A DNA stretch of 64,000 nucleotides, taken from positions 1-64,000 of the forward strand of contig JAISHB010000064.1 in NCBI GenBank assembly GCA_031262785.1, given 5' to 3'. The translations under genes were made by a program, and so were the position numbers. The stretch is from Prevotellaceae bacterium (GTDB lineage: Bacteria; Bacteroidota; Bacteroidia; Bacteroidales; Bacteroidaceae). Below, in pieces: positions 51,277 to 60,612 of this stretch. The notes under the pieces were generated by a model, which ran no database searches, was not told the DNA's origin, and saw only the letters and a program-made list of their open reading frames with translations. The first letter of the stretch is position 1; every line of letters begins with the position of its first letter.

Positions 51277-52527
51277 ATGAACATCGTACGAATCATTAAC
51301 GAACAGCTTGTATCGTTAGGTCTCGGCCAGAAGAGTGCCGAAGTAGTAGATCAGATTGTAGCCTTCGCCGGCCTGTTACTCATCGCCTATGCGGCCGACT
51401 ATCTTTCCCGCAAAATCTTGTTGGGCGTGGTCGGGCGCATTGTGCAGAAAACCAAAGCCTCGTGGGACGACATTGTTTTTGACCGCAAGGTGGTCATTCA
51501 CCTGAGCCGCATGGTGGCGCCCATTGTCATCTATGTGCTGCTGCCCATGGTGCTGGTGGAGATAGACCCCACGCTCTACCAAACCATTCACCGCCTGTGC
51601 ATGGTATTCATCATCATCATGGTAGTGAAGTTTATCTGCGCGCTGCTCGACGCCATCTACGCGGTGCTGCAAAGCAAGGAGCAGTTTCGGAGTCATCCGC
51701 TCAAAGGATTGCAGCAAACCATCCAGCTCATTGTTATTGCGGTGGCCGTGATCACCAGTATCAGCATCCTACTGGACAAGAGCGTGGTGGGTATCTTCAC
51801 CGCCCTGGGTGCTTCGGCCGCCATCTTGATGCTGGTCTTTAAGGACAGCATCATGGGATTCGTTTCGGGCATCCAACTCTCTACCAACAAGATGCTGCAG
51901 GTGGGTGACTGGATCGTGATGAACAAATACGGCGCCGACGGCACCGTCATTGAGGTCTCCCTGAACACCGTCAAGGTGCAGAACTGGGACAACACCATCG
52001 TGACCATTCCGCCCTATTCGCTGATGAGCGATTCGTTCCAAAACTGGCGGGGCATGCAGGAGGGAGGCGGCCGACGGGTGAAACGCTCGGTTAATATCGA
52101 CATGAACAGCGTGCACTTTTGCACCCCCCAGATGCTGGCCAAGTATCGGAAGATTCATCTGCTGAGCAACTACGTCGACGAAAAAGAGCGCGTGGTGGAG
52201 GCGTACAACGAGCAGCATCACATCGACGGGAGCGTGCCGGTCAATGGCCGCCGGCAAACCAATCTGGGCATCTTCCGTGCCTATTTGGTCAGCTATTTGA
52301 ATAATCACCCCGACGTGAATCACGAGATGACCTGCATGGTGCGGCAACTCCAACCCACCGACAAGGGTATCCCCGTCGAACTCTATTTCTTCTCGGCTAT
52401 CAAAGAGTGGGTGGCCTACGAAAACCTGCAGTCGGATGTGTTTGACCACCTGCTGGCCATCGTCCCCGAATTCGACTTGCGGGTGTATCAGGCTCCTTCG
52501 GGCGCTGATTTCCGGAAGGGTGAGTAA
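51277..52527 (+). CDS. Mechanosensitive ion channel (MscS/YbdG-like)
   Basis: VGIFTALGASAAILMLVFKDSIMGFVSGIQLSTNKMLQVGDWI. Confidence 0.93.
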   Translation: MNIVRIINEQLVSLGLGQKSAEVVDQIVAFAGLLLIAYAADYLSRKILLGVVGRIVQKTKASWDDIVFDRKVVIHLSRMVAPIVIYVLLPMVLVEIDPTLYQTIHRLCMVFIIIMVVKFICALLDAIYAVLQSKEQFRSHPLKGLQQTIQLIVIAVAVITSISILLDKSVVGIFTALGASAAILMLVFKDSIMGFVSGIQLSTNKMLQVGDWIVMNKYGADGTVIEVSLNTVKVQNWDNTIVTIPPYSLMSDSFQNWRGMQEGGGRRVKRSVNIDMNSVHFCTPQMLAKYRKIHLLSNYVDEKERVVEAYNEQHHIDGSVPVNGRRQTNLGIFRAYLVSYLNNHPDVNHEMTCMVRQLQPTDKGIPVELYFFSAIKEWVAYENLQSDVFDHLLAIVPEFDLRVYQAPSGADFRKGE

Positions 52528-52535
52528 CGGAAGTT

Positions 52536-52663
52536 TCCCCACCCCCAAACCCCCTGAAGGGGGCTTAGCAAACCTGTCTCCCCACCCCCACACCCCCTGA
52601 AGGGGGCTTAGTTACTACTGCTTCTTAGTAGTATCTAAGCCCCCTTCAGGGGGTTTGGGGGTG
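52536..52663. repeat. REP-like palindromic repeats between convergent mscS-like and asnA genes
   Basis: Two direct CCCCACCCCCAaACCCCCTGAAGGGGGCTTAG-like copies (pitch ~43 bp) then an inverted copy CTAAGCCCCCTTCAGGGGGTTTGGGGGTG. Confidence 0.85.
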
Positions 52664-52707
52664 TATGTAAAGAGGATATACGCTATCCGAAATTCCCAAC
52701 TTCGTTC

Positions 52708-53745
52708 TTATATCAGCGGAATATAATGCGCCCGGCATTCCTCCCGCATCGCCTCCGGCCAGATGCTGGCCTGAATCTCGCCAATGTGTGCCTTGCGCAG
52801 GTAGTACATGCACAGGCGTGACTGACCGATGCCCCCGCCAATGGACAGAGGTAGGCTGCCCTCGATGAGGCGTTTATGGAAGTAGAGCTGCGTGCGGCGC
52901 TCCTCGCCCTCGAGTGCCAGCTGACGGAGCAGCGCCTGGCGGTCGACGCGGATACCCATCGACGAGAGTTCAATGCTGCATCCGAGCACGTCGTCCCACA
53001 ACAGCAGGTCGCCGTTCAGGCCCGGCAATCCGTCGGGTCCGGGCGTGGTGTAGTCGTCGTAGTCGGGAGCGCGTCCGTCGTGTTTCTTTCCGTCGGAGAG
53101 CTTGGCGCCGATGCCGATGACAAAGAGCGCCCCGTGGGTGCGGCAGGCGGCATGTTCCCGCTCCTTGGGCGGGAGGTCGGGATAGCGCCGGCGCAGCTCC
53201 TCGGAGTGGATGAAGTGGAGCGTGCGGGGCAGGCACGGCTTGATTTGGGGAAACATTTCATAGACCATGTATTCGGTGCGTATCATGGCATCGTAGATGC
53301 GCGAGACAATCTCTTTGAGGAAGGCGACGGTGCGCTCTTCGGGGCGGATGACCCGTTCCCAGTCCCACTGGTCGACGTAGAGCGAGTGGAAGTTGCCCAG
53401 CTCCTCGTCGGCGCGAATGGCGTTCATGTCGGTGTAGATGCCGTAGCCCGGCTCGATACCGTAGTCGGCCAGCGTCAGGCGCTTCCACTTGGCCAGGGAA
53501 TGCACCACTTCGGCCGGGGCACCCTCCAGCTCCTTGATGGGAAAGGTGACGGCACGTTCGGTGCCGTTCAAGTCGTCGTTGATGCCCGTGCCCTTGAGCA
53601 CGAACAGGGGTGCGGTGACGCGGCGAAGCCGCAATTCCGACGACAGATTCAGTTGGAAGAACTCTTTGATTTGCTTGATGCCCAGCTCGGTCTGTTTCAG
53701 ATCGAGCAGCGGCCGGTAGCCTTCGGGTTTTAAGAGGTAACTCAT
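52708..53745 (-). CDS. asnA: Aspartate-ammonia ligase
   Basis: ELRLRRVTAPLFVLKGTGINDDLNG, SLYVDQWDWERVI, GGGIGQSRLCMYYLRKAHIGEIQASIWP. Confidence 0.97.
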   Translation of the reverse strand: MSYLLKPEGYRPLLDLKQTELGIKQIKEFFQLNLSSELRLRRVTAPLFVLKGTGINDDLNGTERAVTFPIKELEGAPAEVVHSLAKWKRLTLADYGIEPGYGIYTDMNAIRADEELGNFHSLYVDQWDWERVIRPEERTVAFLKEIVSRIYDAMIRTEYMVYEMFPQIKPCLPRTLHFIHSEELRRRYPDLPPKEREHAACRTHGALFVIGIGAKLSDGKKHDGRAPDYDDYTTPGPDGLPGLNGDLLLWDDVLGCSIELSSMGIRVDRQALLRQLALEGEERRTQLYFHKRLIEGSLPLSIGGGIGQSRLCMYYLRKAHIGEIQASIWPEAMREECRAHYIPLI

Positions 53746-53969
53746 GGAGGTAGTTGATTAGTTGTTAGTAAACTGTTATTTTGTTCGCAAATGTAGGGGA
53801 TTTATTTGGAAATGTCATTGTTCCGGCCTGTTTTGTTTGCATTTTGCTTGCAGATTTGGTTGTTTTGCTACCAAAATATCAGCCTCGGTGCGCCGTCGGA
53901 GAAGAGGCATTGTTGGGCGGGGGCGTACAAATAGTCGGGAAATAATTAGGAAGATGCGGGCAATTGCGT

Positions 53970-53977
53970 TACTTTTG
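53970..53977 (+). promoter_or_regulatory. -7 element TACTTTTG for the tRNA gene
   Basis: Matches TAnnTTTG 12 bp upstream of the mature tRNA. Confidence 0.45.
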
Positions 53978-53988
53978 CGACGCCTTAA

Positions 53989-54061
53989 GGCTCCGTAGCT
54001 TAGTGAATAGAGCGTCAGATTCCGGTTCTGAAGGTCGTGGGTTTGAGTCCCACCGGGGTCA
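53989..54061 (+). tRNA. tRNA-Arg (anticodon CCG)
   Basis: Cloverleaf: GGCTCCG/CGGGGTC acceptor, TCAGA-ttCCGgt-TCTGA anticodon arm, GTGGGTTTGAGTCCCAC T-arm. Confidence 0.92.
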
Positions 54062-54159
54062 CGAGAGTTTTTCGATTCATTATTTTTAGTGTCAAACGCC
54101 CCTGCAGACGATGCTGTTTGCAGGGGCGTTTCCTTATCCTGACGACCGGTGTCCTCCCC

Positions 54160-54936
54160 CTATCCTTGGGGAGGCTCTTCCTCGTCGCCTCCGGAGTTGC
54201 CTCCGCTGGCGGCGCCTTCGTCGCCCGTATCGGCCGACGGGCCTTTGGCCTTTTGGCCAAGCACCTCGCGGCGGTAGTGAAGAATCTGGGCATTGAGGTA
54301 GGAGACGAAATCGGCATACTTGGCGTCTCCCTCCACAATGAGATAGGCGTTCAGCTTCTCGATAAAGGTGTGGTAGGCTTTTTCAGCCTCGGCACGGGCA
54401 GCTTTGAGGGTGCCGTTGACGTGATTCTTCTGCTCCTCGGTGCGTTGCTGCATCAGGTCGATTACTTGCTGGTTGGCCGCTGCGAATTGATCGACCAAAC
54501 TGGTCAGCCCCAGGGTTTTCACCGCAGCGGCATACTTGGTGCGCATGTCGAGAATGAGGTTGCCCATCATACCAGACTCTTTATCGCGCTGCCCCTTCAC
54601 CCGGATGCGATAATCTTTAAACGCCTGCTCCAACTGCTTGGCAAGGCCGGCCTTGTCGGGTTCGAGCAGGAAGGTCTCGACGCGCTTTACCAAGGCCGGA
54701 TAGAGCCGGTCGCGAAGGGCGTCGGCCTCTTCGATTTGATCGGTAATCAAACTCTTGGTGGATAGTTTCAGCGCGGCGTTCTCGGCGTCGATGGCCTTCC
54801 CGAAGGCCTCCAGCTCGGCTTTGAACTTGCTGTTGATGGCGGGAGTCGATTTGGCTCGGTTATACACATCGGTTTCAAATTGGAAATGACCTCCGTTGTT
54901 CATTTCTCTGTAGTAAAAACTTTCGGCTTTTGTCAT
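54160..54936 (-). CDS. Helical hypothetical protein, probable DUF6261 family, paralogue 3
   Basis: MNNGGHFQF, SLITDQIEEADALRDRLY, YLNAQILHYRREVLGQ, tail SGGDEEEPPQG. Confidence 0.65.
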   Translation of the reverse strand: MTKAESFYYREMNNGGHFQFETDVYNRAKSTPAINSKFKAELEAFGKAIDAENAALKLSTKSLITDQIEEADALRDRLYPALVKRVETFLLEPDKAGLAKQLEQAFKDYRIRVKGQRDKESGMMGNLILDMRTKYAAAVKTLGLTSLVDQFAAANQQVIDLMQQRTEEQKNHVNGTLKAARAEAEKAYHTFIEKLNAYLIVEGDAKYADFVSYLNAQILHYRREVLGQKAKGPSADTGDEGAASGGNSGGDEEEPPQG

Positions 54937-55007
54937 AGGGTTTGTTATTTAAGTAAATTGGTTCGTAACTCTACATCAACGGGAGCATCCCCGCGATTAA
55001 GACGGCG

Positions 55008-55015
55008 CAAAGGTA
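55008..55015 (-). promoter_or_regulatory. -7 element TACCTTTG (reverse strand) for DUF6261 paralogue 3
   Basis: CAAAGGTA on the + strand, between array 5 and the gene. Confidence 0.45.
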
Positions 55016-55104
55016 AGCAATCGGTGCGTCGGTTGTCTCCCCGCTGTTCGTTTTTATACTACATTAACCATCGGGAGGGAATCTCCCGCCTGTGCGCGGG
55101 CGTA

Positions 55105-55445
55105 TTCGGTGCACCGTCTTTTAAGTCCCGTTAAGGAGTGACGGCATCCCGACCGTCGTCTTTTAAGGCGCGTTAAGGGGCGAAGGGATCCCGACCCCCG
55201 TCCTTTAACACGCCGAAAGGTTTGAAGGGATCCCGACCGTCGTCCTTTAAGACCCGTTAAGGGGAGAGGGGATCCCGTACCCAGTCTTTTAACACGCCGA
55301 AAGGTTTGACGGGATCCCGACCCCCGTCCTTTAAGACCCGTTCAGGGGCGAAGGCATCCCGTAGGTCGGGACGGAGTGTTTCGATGCGGGGAGAGGGTAG
55401 TCGGGTGCACGGGATGGAGTGTTTCGCTGGTGCGGGAGTTTGTCC
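55105..55445. repeat. Array 5: tandem repeats with 42 bp pitch, inverted relative to array 4 and of the same family
   Basis: TTTAA core at 55120, 55162, 55204, 55246, 55288, 55330; GGAGTGTTTCG at 55373 and 55416. Confidence 0.95.
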
Positions 55446-55464
55446 GGCCGGCCGGAGGAGGTGG

Positions 55465-56034
55465 TTAGATGCGGTCCGGATCGATGTAGCCGTGCATCAC
55501 GGCATAGATGGTCAGGCCGGATACCGACCGGATGCCCAGCTTCTCCATGATGTTTTTGCGGTGCGAGATAACGGTGGTCAGGCTGATGTGGAGCCGGTCG
55601 GCCACCTCTTTGTTGAGTAGTCCGCGGACAATGAGCACGAGCACCTGACGCTCGCGCGGGGTCAGGTCGTGGATGTCGGCGGCCACGCGGTGGTGTGCCC
55701 GATGGCCGGTTTGGTGCAGCTGCAGGATGCTTTTGACCAATTCCTGTTCGTTTTGGCAAGTGTTGAGCACGGCAATGCCCGACAGGGGACGGGGCGATGC
55801 CCCGCTCACCAGGACAATGGTGCGCTGGTGCCGCTCGAGGAAGAAAGCGGTGTGCTCGAAGTAGACTTGCGCCGAAACGAAGTAGTGCGCATACTGGTCG
55901 GGCGTATCTTCGACCAGTGCCTGGTAGGTGGGAAAGGTGCGAATCACGGCCGAGGGGATAATCTCTTCGAGCAGCTGCTTGAGACCCAGACAGGCGAGTG
56001 TGCTGGCTTCGACGATGGCAAATTCGGGTATCAT
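55465..56034 (-). CDS. LuxR-type response regulator/transcription factor
   Basis: C-terminal HTH: LTPRERQVLVLIVRGLLNKEVADRLHISLTTVISHRKNIMEKLGIRSVSGLTIYAV; start at MIPEFAIVEAS. Confidence 0.9.
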   Translation of the reverse strand: MIPEFAIVEASTLACLGLKQLLEEIIPSAVIRTFPTYQALVEDTPDQYAHYFVSAQVYFEHTAFFLERHQRTIVLVSGASPRPLSGIAVLNTCQNEQELVKSILQLHQTGHRAHHRVAADIHDLTPRERQVLVLIVRGLLNKEVADRLHISLTTVISHRKNIMEKLGIRSVSGLTIYAVMHGYIDPDRI

Positions 56035-57599
56035 GGCTTCGGGGATTGGGTGGAACAATAGCGGGCAGCGGCTGCGGCGCACCGCTCGCCGTCGATGGCC
56101 GCCGAGACAATGCCGCCGGCGTAGCCGGCTCCTTCTCCGCAGGGGAAGAGGCCTTGCAGGCGGACGTGACCCAGGCTCTCGGGATGGCGGAGGATGCGCA
56201 CGGGTGCCGAGGTGCGGGTCTCCACGCCGATCGCCACCGCCTCGTTGGTCAGGAAGCCGCGGCTCATGCCCCCGAACCGGCGGAAGGCCTGGCCGAGCCG
56301 GTCGCCCACGAAGGGGGGAAGCCAGAAATGGAGCGGCGAGGAGATCAGGCCGGGGACGTACGAACTCTCCGGCAGGTCGTAGCTCAGGCGACGATTCACG
56401 AAGTCGGCCATCCGTTGGGCGGGTGCGGTTTGGCGGCAGCCTCCCTGCAGCCAGCAGGTGTGCTCCAGGGTTTGTTGGTAGCGCATCACAGAGAGGGCAT
56501 CGGAGCTGTCGCCCACATCTTGGGGGCGCAACTCTACCACCATGCCCGCATTGCTCCAGCGCGAGTTGCGGTGGCTGGGACTCATGCCGTTGACCACGAT
56601 CTCTTCGGGAGCACTGGCCGCCGGCACCACGAAGCCGCCCGGACACATGCAGAAGCTATAGACCCCGCGTCCGTCCACCTGTGTAACGTAGCTGTATTCG
56701 GCCGCCGGCAGGAACTGCCCGCGTCCTTCGCTCCGGTGATACTGCAACCGGTCGATCAACTCGGCAGGATGTTCCAGGCGCACGCCTACGGCGATGCCCT
56801 TGGCCGCTATTTCAATCTGCCGGTCGAAGAGCATGCGGTAGGTGTCGCGTGCCGAGTGGCCGGTGGCCAGAATCACCGGACCGTGAAAGGTGCGGCCGTC
56901 GGAGGTAAGGATGCCCGCTACGCGGTTGCCTTGCAGGAGAAACTCCGTCATGCGGGTTTGGAAATGGATCTGGCCGCCGCAGGCCAGGATGGTGCCGCGT
57001 ATCCGCCCGATGACCCCGGGCAGGCGGTCGGTGCCGATGTGGGGGTGCGCATCCCAGAGGATATCGGTGGAGGCACCGTGTTGGCAAAACACGTGGAGTA
57101 TTTTGCGGGTGTCGCCACGCTTTTTGCTGCGGGTGTAGAGCTTGCCGTCGGAGTAGGCGCCGGCGCCCCCTTCGCCGAAGGCGTAGTTCGACTCGGGATC
57201 GATGCGGTGCGTGCGGCCTATTTGGGCGATGTCGCGCTTGCGCTCGTGCACCTCTTTGCCGCGCTCCACTACCACCGGGCGCAGCCCCAGCTCGATGAGC
57301 CGGAGGGCGGCAAACAGGCCGGCCGGACCGGCTCCCACCACCACGACCGGGGGACGCTCCGAGACGATCGGATAGTCGGTGTGGGGGAACAGCTCGCCGG
57401 TGGCGGGTTCATTGACGAACACCCGCACACTCAGGTTGACCCGCACGGTGCGACCCCGGGCGTCGATGCTGCGACCCAGGATGCGCACGTCGGTGATTTC
57501 GTGCGCCCCCAGTCCTTTTTCTTCGACCAAGTGGGCACGCACGTGCTGCAGGTCGGCTGCCTGCTCGGGCGAGAGGCGGAGTTGAAATTCGTGAACCAT
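56031..57599 (-). CDS. NAD(P)/FAD-dependent oxidoreductase
   Basis: VVVVGAGPAGLFAALRLIE; FPCGEGAGYAGGIVSAAIDG. Confidence 0.92.
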   Translation of the reverse strand: MVHEFQLRLSPEQAADLQHVRAHLVEEKGLGAHEITDVRILGRSIDARGRTVRVNLSVRVFVNEPATGELFPHTDYPIVSERPPVVVVGAGPAGLFAALRLIELGLRPVVVERGKEVHERKRDIAQIGRTHRIDPESNYAFGEGGAGAYSDGKLYTRSKKRGDTRKILHVFCQHGASTDILWDAHPHIGTDRLPGVIGRIRGTILACGGQIHFQTRMTEFLLQGNRVAGILTSDGRTFHGPVILATGHSARDTYRMLFDRQIEIAAKGIAVGVRLEHPAELIDRLQYHRSEGRGQFLPAAEYSYVTQVDGRGVYSFCMCPGGFVVPAASAPEEIVVNGMSPSHRNSRWSNAGMVVELRPQDVGDSSDALSVMRYQQTLEHTCWLQGGCRQTAPAQRMADFVNRRLSYDLPESSYVPGLISSPLHFWLPPFVGDRLGQAFRRFGGMSRGFLTNEAVAIGVETRTSAPVRILRHPESLGHVRLQGLFPCGEGAGYAGGIVSAAIDGERCAAAAARYCSTQSPKP

Positions 57600-57606
57600 C
57601 TGTTTG

Positions 57607-58974
57607 CTATCCGAAGAGTGCCCTGAAGGCCTCTTCTACTTTGCGGACGGGCACCAGCTCGATCGAAATCTTCCGGGTGTCTAATCCTTGCATGTTATAC
57701 TTGGGTAGTAAAAACCGCCGAAAGCCCAGCTTGCCGGCCTCGGCGATACGTTGTTGGATACGGCCGACGGGGCGTATCTCACCCGAAAGACCAATTTCGC
57801 CGGCCATGCAGACGTCGCTCTCGACTGCACTATCCATGTTGCTCGAAAGAATGGCGCTGATGACGGCCAGGTCGATGGCCGGGTCGCTGATACGCAATCC
57901 CCCGGCGATGTTTAGAAAGACATCTTTCTGTGCCAGCTTGAATCCGACCCGTTTTTCCAGGACGGCCAGCAGCATGTTCATGCGCCGCAGGTCGAAACCG
58001 GTGGCCGAGCGTTGGGGCGTGCCGTAGACGGCCGAGCTGACCAGGGCCTGTGTCTCGATCAGGAACGGGCGCACTCCTTCGACGGCCGAAGCGATGGCGA
58101 TGCCGCTCATTCCCTCGTGCTCTTGCGAGAGTAGCAGCTCGGAGGGATTCACTACCGGACGCAAGCCCTCTTGACGCATCTCGTAGATGCCCAGTTCGGC
58201 GGTGCTTCCGAAGCGATTCTTGATGCTCCGCAGAATGCGGTAGAGGTGTTGCTGGTCTCCTTCAAACTGCAAGACTGTATCGACGATGTGCTCCAGTACC
58301 TTGGGGCCGGCAATGCTTCCCTCCTTATTAATATGGCCGATCAGGAGCACCGCCGTGTGGCTCTCTTTGGCGAAACGCAGCAGGGCGGCGGCGCACTCGC
58401 GTATCTGTGTGAGGCTACCCGGCGACGACTCAACGGACGCGGTGGCGATGGTTTGAATGGAGTCGATCACCAGCAATTGGGGACGTACCGTTTGGAGGTG
58501 TGCGAAGATTTGCTCCAGAGAGGTCTCGCACAAGACCAAGCAGTCGGAGTCGGCACTCGTGAGCCTGTCTGCGCGCAGCTTGAGTTGGGCGGCGCTCTCC
58601 TCACCCGATACGTACAGGATGCGGCACCCTGCCAGGTGCAAGACCGTCTGTAAAACGAGGGTGGATTTGCCGATTCCCGGCTCCCCCCCGATTAGTACGA
58701 GCGAGCCGGGCACCAGCCCGCCGCCCAGGACGCGGTTCAGCTCGGCGTCATGCAGGTCGATGCGCGGGGCATCGACTGCTTCTATCTGCGAGAGGCTGAT
58801 CGGGCGCGCTTTCTCTATGGCGAGACCTGCGAGGGGGCGTTTATGTGCCGGTTCTTTGTGCACGACCTCTTCGGCGAAGCTGTTCCAGGCTCCGCACGAG
58901 GGGCATTGCCCCATCCACTTGGGTGCATCGTATCCGCACTGCGTGCAGACGTAGGCTATTTTATCTTTGGGCAT
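57607..58974 (-). CDS. radA: DNA repair protein RadA
   Basis: Zinc finger CTQCGYDAPKWMGQCPSCGAWNS, GGEPGIGKSTLVLQ, KNRFGSTAELGIYEM. Confidence 0.97.
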   Translation of the reverse strand: MPKDKIAYVCTQCGYDAPKWMGQCPSCGAWNSFAEEVVHKEPAHKRPLAGLAIEKARPISLSQIEAVDAPRIDLHDAELNRVLGGGLVPGSLVLIGGEPGIGKSTLVLQTVLHLAGCRILYVSGEESAAQLKLRADRLTSADSDCLVLCETSLEQIFAHLQTVRPQLLVIDSIQTIATASVESSPGSLTQIRECAAALLRFAKESHTAVLLIGHINKEGSIAGPKVLEHIVDTVLQFEGDQQHLYRILRSIKNRFGSTAELGIYEMRQEGLRPVVNPSELLLSQEHEGMSGIAIASAVEGVRPFLIETQALVSSAVYGTPQRSATGFDLRRMNMLLAVLEKRVGFKLAQKDVFLNIAGGLRISDPAIDLAVISAILSSNMDSAVESDVCMAGEIGLSGEIRPVGRIQQRIAEAGKLGFRRFLLPKYNMQGLDTRKISIELVPVRKVEEAFRALFG

Positions 58975-59009
58975 ACCGTAAGAGAGGTGTATGGGTGTGG
59001 CCGGAGCGG

Positions 59010-59492
59010 TTACCGCATGGCATCGGCATCGAACGAGAAGGGAAGCAGGCCGTCCACGCTGCCGAATTCATAGACGCCCGAGGTTCCGTAGAGCAAAATG
59101 CGCATGGGTTGCTTGAATCGTTTCTCCGCCTCGAGCATCACCTGCCGGCAAGCCCCGCACGGAGGAATGGGGGAGTCGAGAAAGTTGCCCTGCTCGTTTC
59201 GGGCGGCCACGGCCAGGGTGAGAATGGCCTGGGTGGGGTATTGCGAGCCGGCGTAGAAGAGCGTGGTTCGCTCGGCACAGGTGCCCGAGGGATAGGCGGC
59301 GTTTTCCTGGTTGCTGCCGCTGATAATTTCACCGCCCGAGAGGCGAACCGCCGCACCCACATGAAAGTGGGAGTAGGGAACGTAGCTGCGACGGGTGGCT
59401 TCCTTGGCCTGGTCGATCAGCGCACGGTCTTCCGCGCTCAATTCTTCGTAATCGTACACGGAAATGGGAATCTGCAGGGTAAGTTGTTTCAT
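59010..59492 (-). CDS. cdd: Cytidine deaminase
   Basis: SGSNQENAAYPSGTCAERTTLFYAG; IPPCGACRQVMLE. Confidence 0.93.
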   Translation of the reverse strand: MKQLTLQIPISVYDYEELSAEDRALIDQAKEATRRSYVPYSHFHVGAAVRLSGGEIISGSNQENAAYPSGTCAERTTLFYAGSQYPTQAILTLAVAARNEQGNFLDSPIPPCGACRQVMLEAEKRFKQPMRILLYGTSGVYEFGSVDGLLPFSFDADAMR

Positions 59493-59595
59493 AAAGTTTG
59501 GATGGATTTATCAGATATATGTGGAGCAAAGGTACGCAAGAGATTGGTTTATTCAACTCTTTTTAAGAACTTTGTGCGCAGTTAGCACTTCCACC

Positions 59596-60528
59596 ATGAG
59601 AAAGACTCCGTCCTCTATCTTCCGAACGGGTGCCCTCCTGTTCGTTCTGCTGTGTACCCTGCCGCTGCCCGGGCAGCGCCGCAACGCCCGCTATACCGAC
59701 TATATCCGCACGTATGCACCCTTGGCGGTGGAACAAATGAAGCAGCACAAGATTCCGGCAAGCATTACGCTGGCACAAGGGCTGCTCGAGAGCGGCGCGG
59801 GCATGAGCACGCTGGCACGCAAAAGCAATAACCACTTCGGGATAAAGTGTCACGGCGACTGGCGCGGTAAAACCGTCCGGCACACCGACGATGCGCCCAA
59901 CGAATGTTTTCGGGTCTACGGCAAGGTGGAAGATTCCTACGACGATCACTCGGCTTTCCTCAAGCGGGGTGCCCGTTATGCCTTCTTGTTCGAGCTGAAG
60001 ATTACCGACTACAAAGCATGGGCGCGCGGACTCAAAAAGGCGGGCTACGCCACCGATCCTTCGTACGCCAACCGGCTGATCACCATCATCGAAGATTACG
60101 AACTCTATAAATACGACGCCCAAGGGTTGAGCAAAAGAGCTGCCCGTCAGCGGGAGAAGGAGTTGCGAAAGAAGCCGTGGCTGGCCGCTCCGCATGAGGT
60201 GCTTCTGGCCGGTGGGCTGGCCTATGTCGTGGCACGGGAGGGCGATACCTTCGAACTGTTGGGCAAGGAGTTTGAAATTAGCTGGAAGCGCTTGGTGCGG
60301 TATAACGATCTGCACCGCGACTACACCCTCGAGGCGGGCGATATCATCTACCTGAAGGAGAAACGCAAGAAAGCACTCAAGCCGCACAAGGTTTATGTGG
60401 TCAAAGACGGTGATTCCATGCACTCCATCTCGCAAACGTACGGCATACGCCTGAAGAATCTCTATAAAATGAATCGAAAGGCGGCCGATTATGTACCGGA
60501 GATAGGCGACCGGCTGCGGCTCCGATAA
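59596..60528 (+). CDS. Glucosaminidase domain protein with C-terminal LysM
   Basis: SITLAQGLLESGAGMSTLARKSNNHFGIKCHGDW; HKVYVVKDGDSMHSISQTYGIRLKNLYKMN. Confidence 0.93.
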   Translation: MRKTPSSIFRTGALLFVLLCTLPLPGQRRNARYTDYIRTYAPLAVEQMKQHKIPASITLAQGLLESGAGMSTLARKSNNHFGIKCHGDWRGKTVRHTDDAPNECFRVYGKVEDSYDDHSAFLKRGARYAFLFELKITDYKAWARGLKKAGYATDPSYANRLITIIEDYELYKYDAQGLSKRAARQREKELRKKPWLAAPHEVLLAGGLAYVVAREGDTFELLGKEFEISWKRLVRYNDLHRDYTLEAGDIIYLKEKRKKALKPHKVYVVKDGDSMHSISQTYGIRLKNLYKMNRKAADYVPEIGDRLRLR

Positions 60529-60569
60529 CGTTTCTCAGCCCGCGTGGGAGGAAATCGGAAAATGTTTCG

Positions 60570-60577
60570 TACTTTTG
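60570..60577 (+). promoter_or_regulatory. -7 element TACTTTTG for lysS
   Basis: Matches TAnnTTTG, ~36 bp upstream of the ATG. Confidence 0.45.
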
Positions 60578-60612
60578 CGCCCAAATTTTATGTAAATATA
60601 ATCCCCAGATTA

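Noticed and set aside
53885-53905. TCGGTGCGCCGTCGG as an additional array edge box
   Set aside because: Isolated occurrence with no 42-bp partner; treated as chance or relic.
55465-56646. 393-aa version of the LuxR-type regulator
   Set aside because: The N-terminal part is out-of-frame antisense of the neighbouring oxidoreductase; the ATG at 56034 gives a standard-size regulator.
55998-57626. 542-aa + strand ORF opposite the FAD oxidoreductase
   Set aside because: Antisense artefact; the minus strand has a Rossmann motif and family-like ends.
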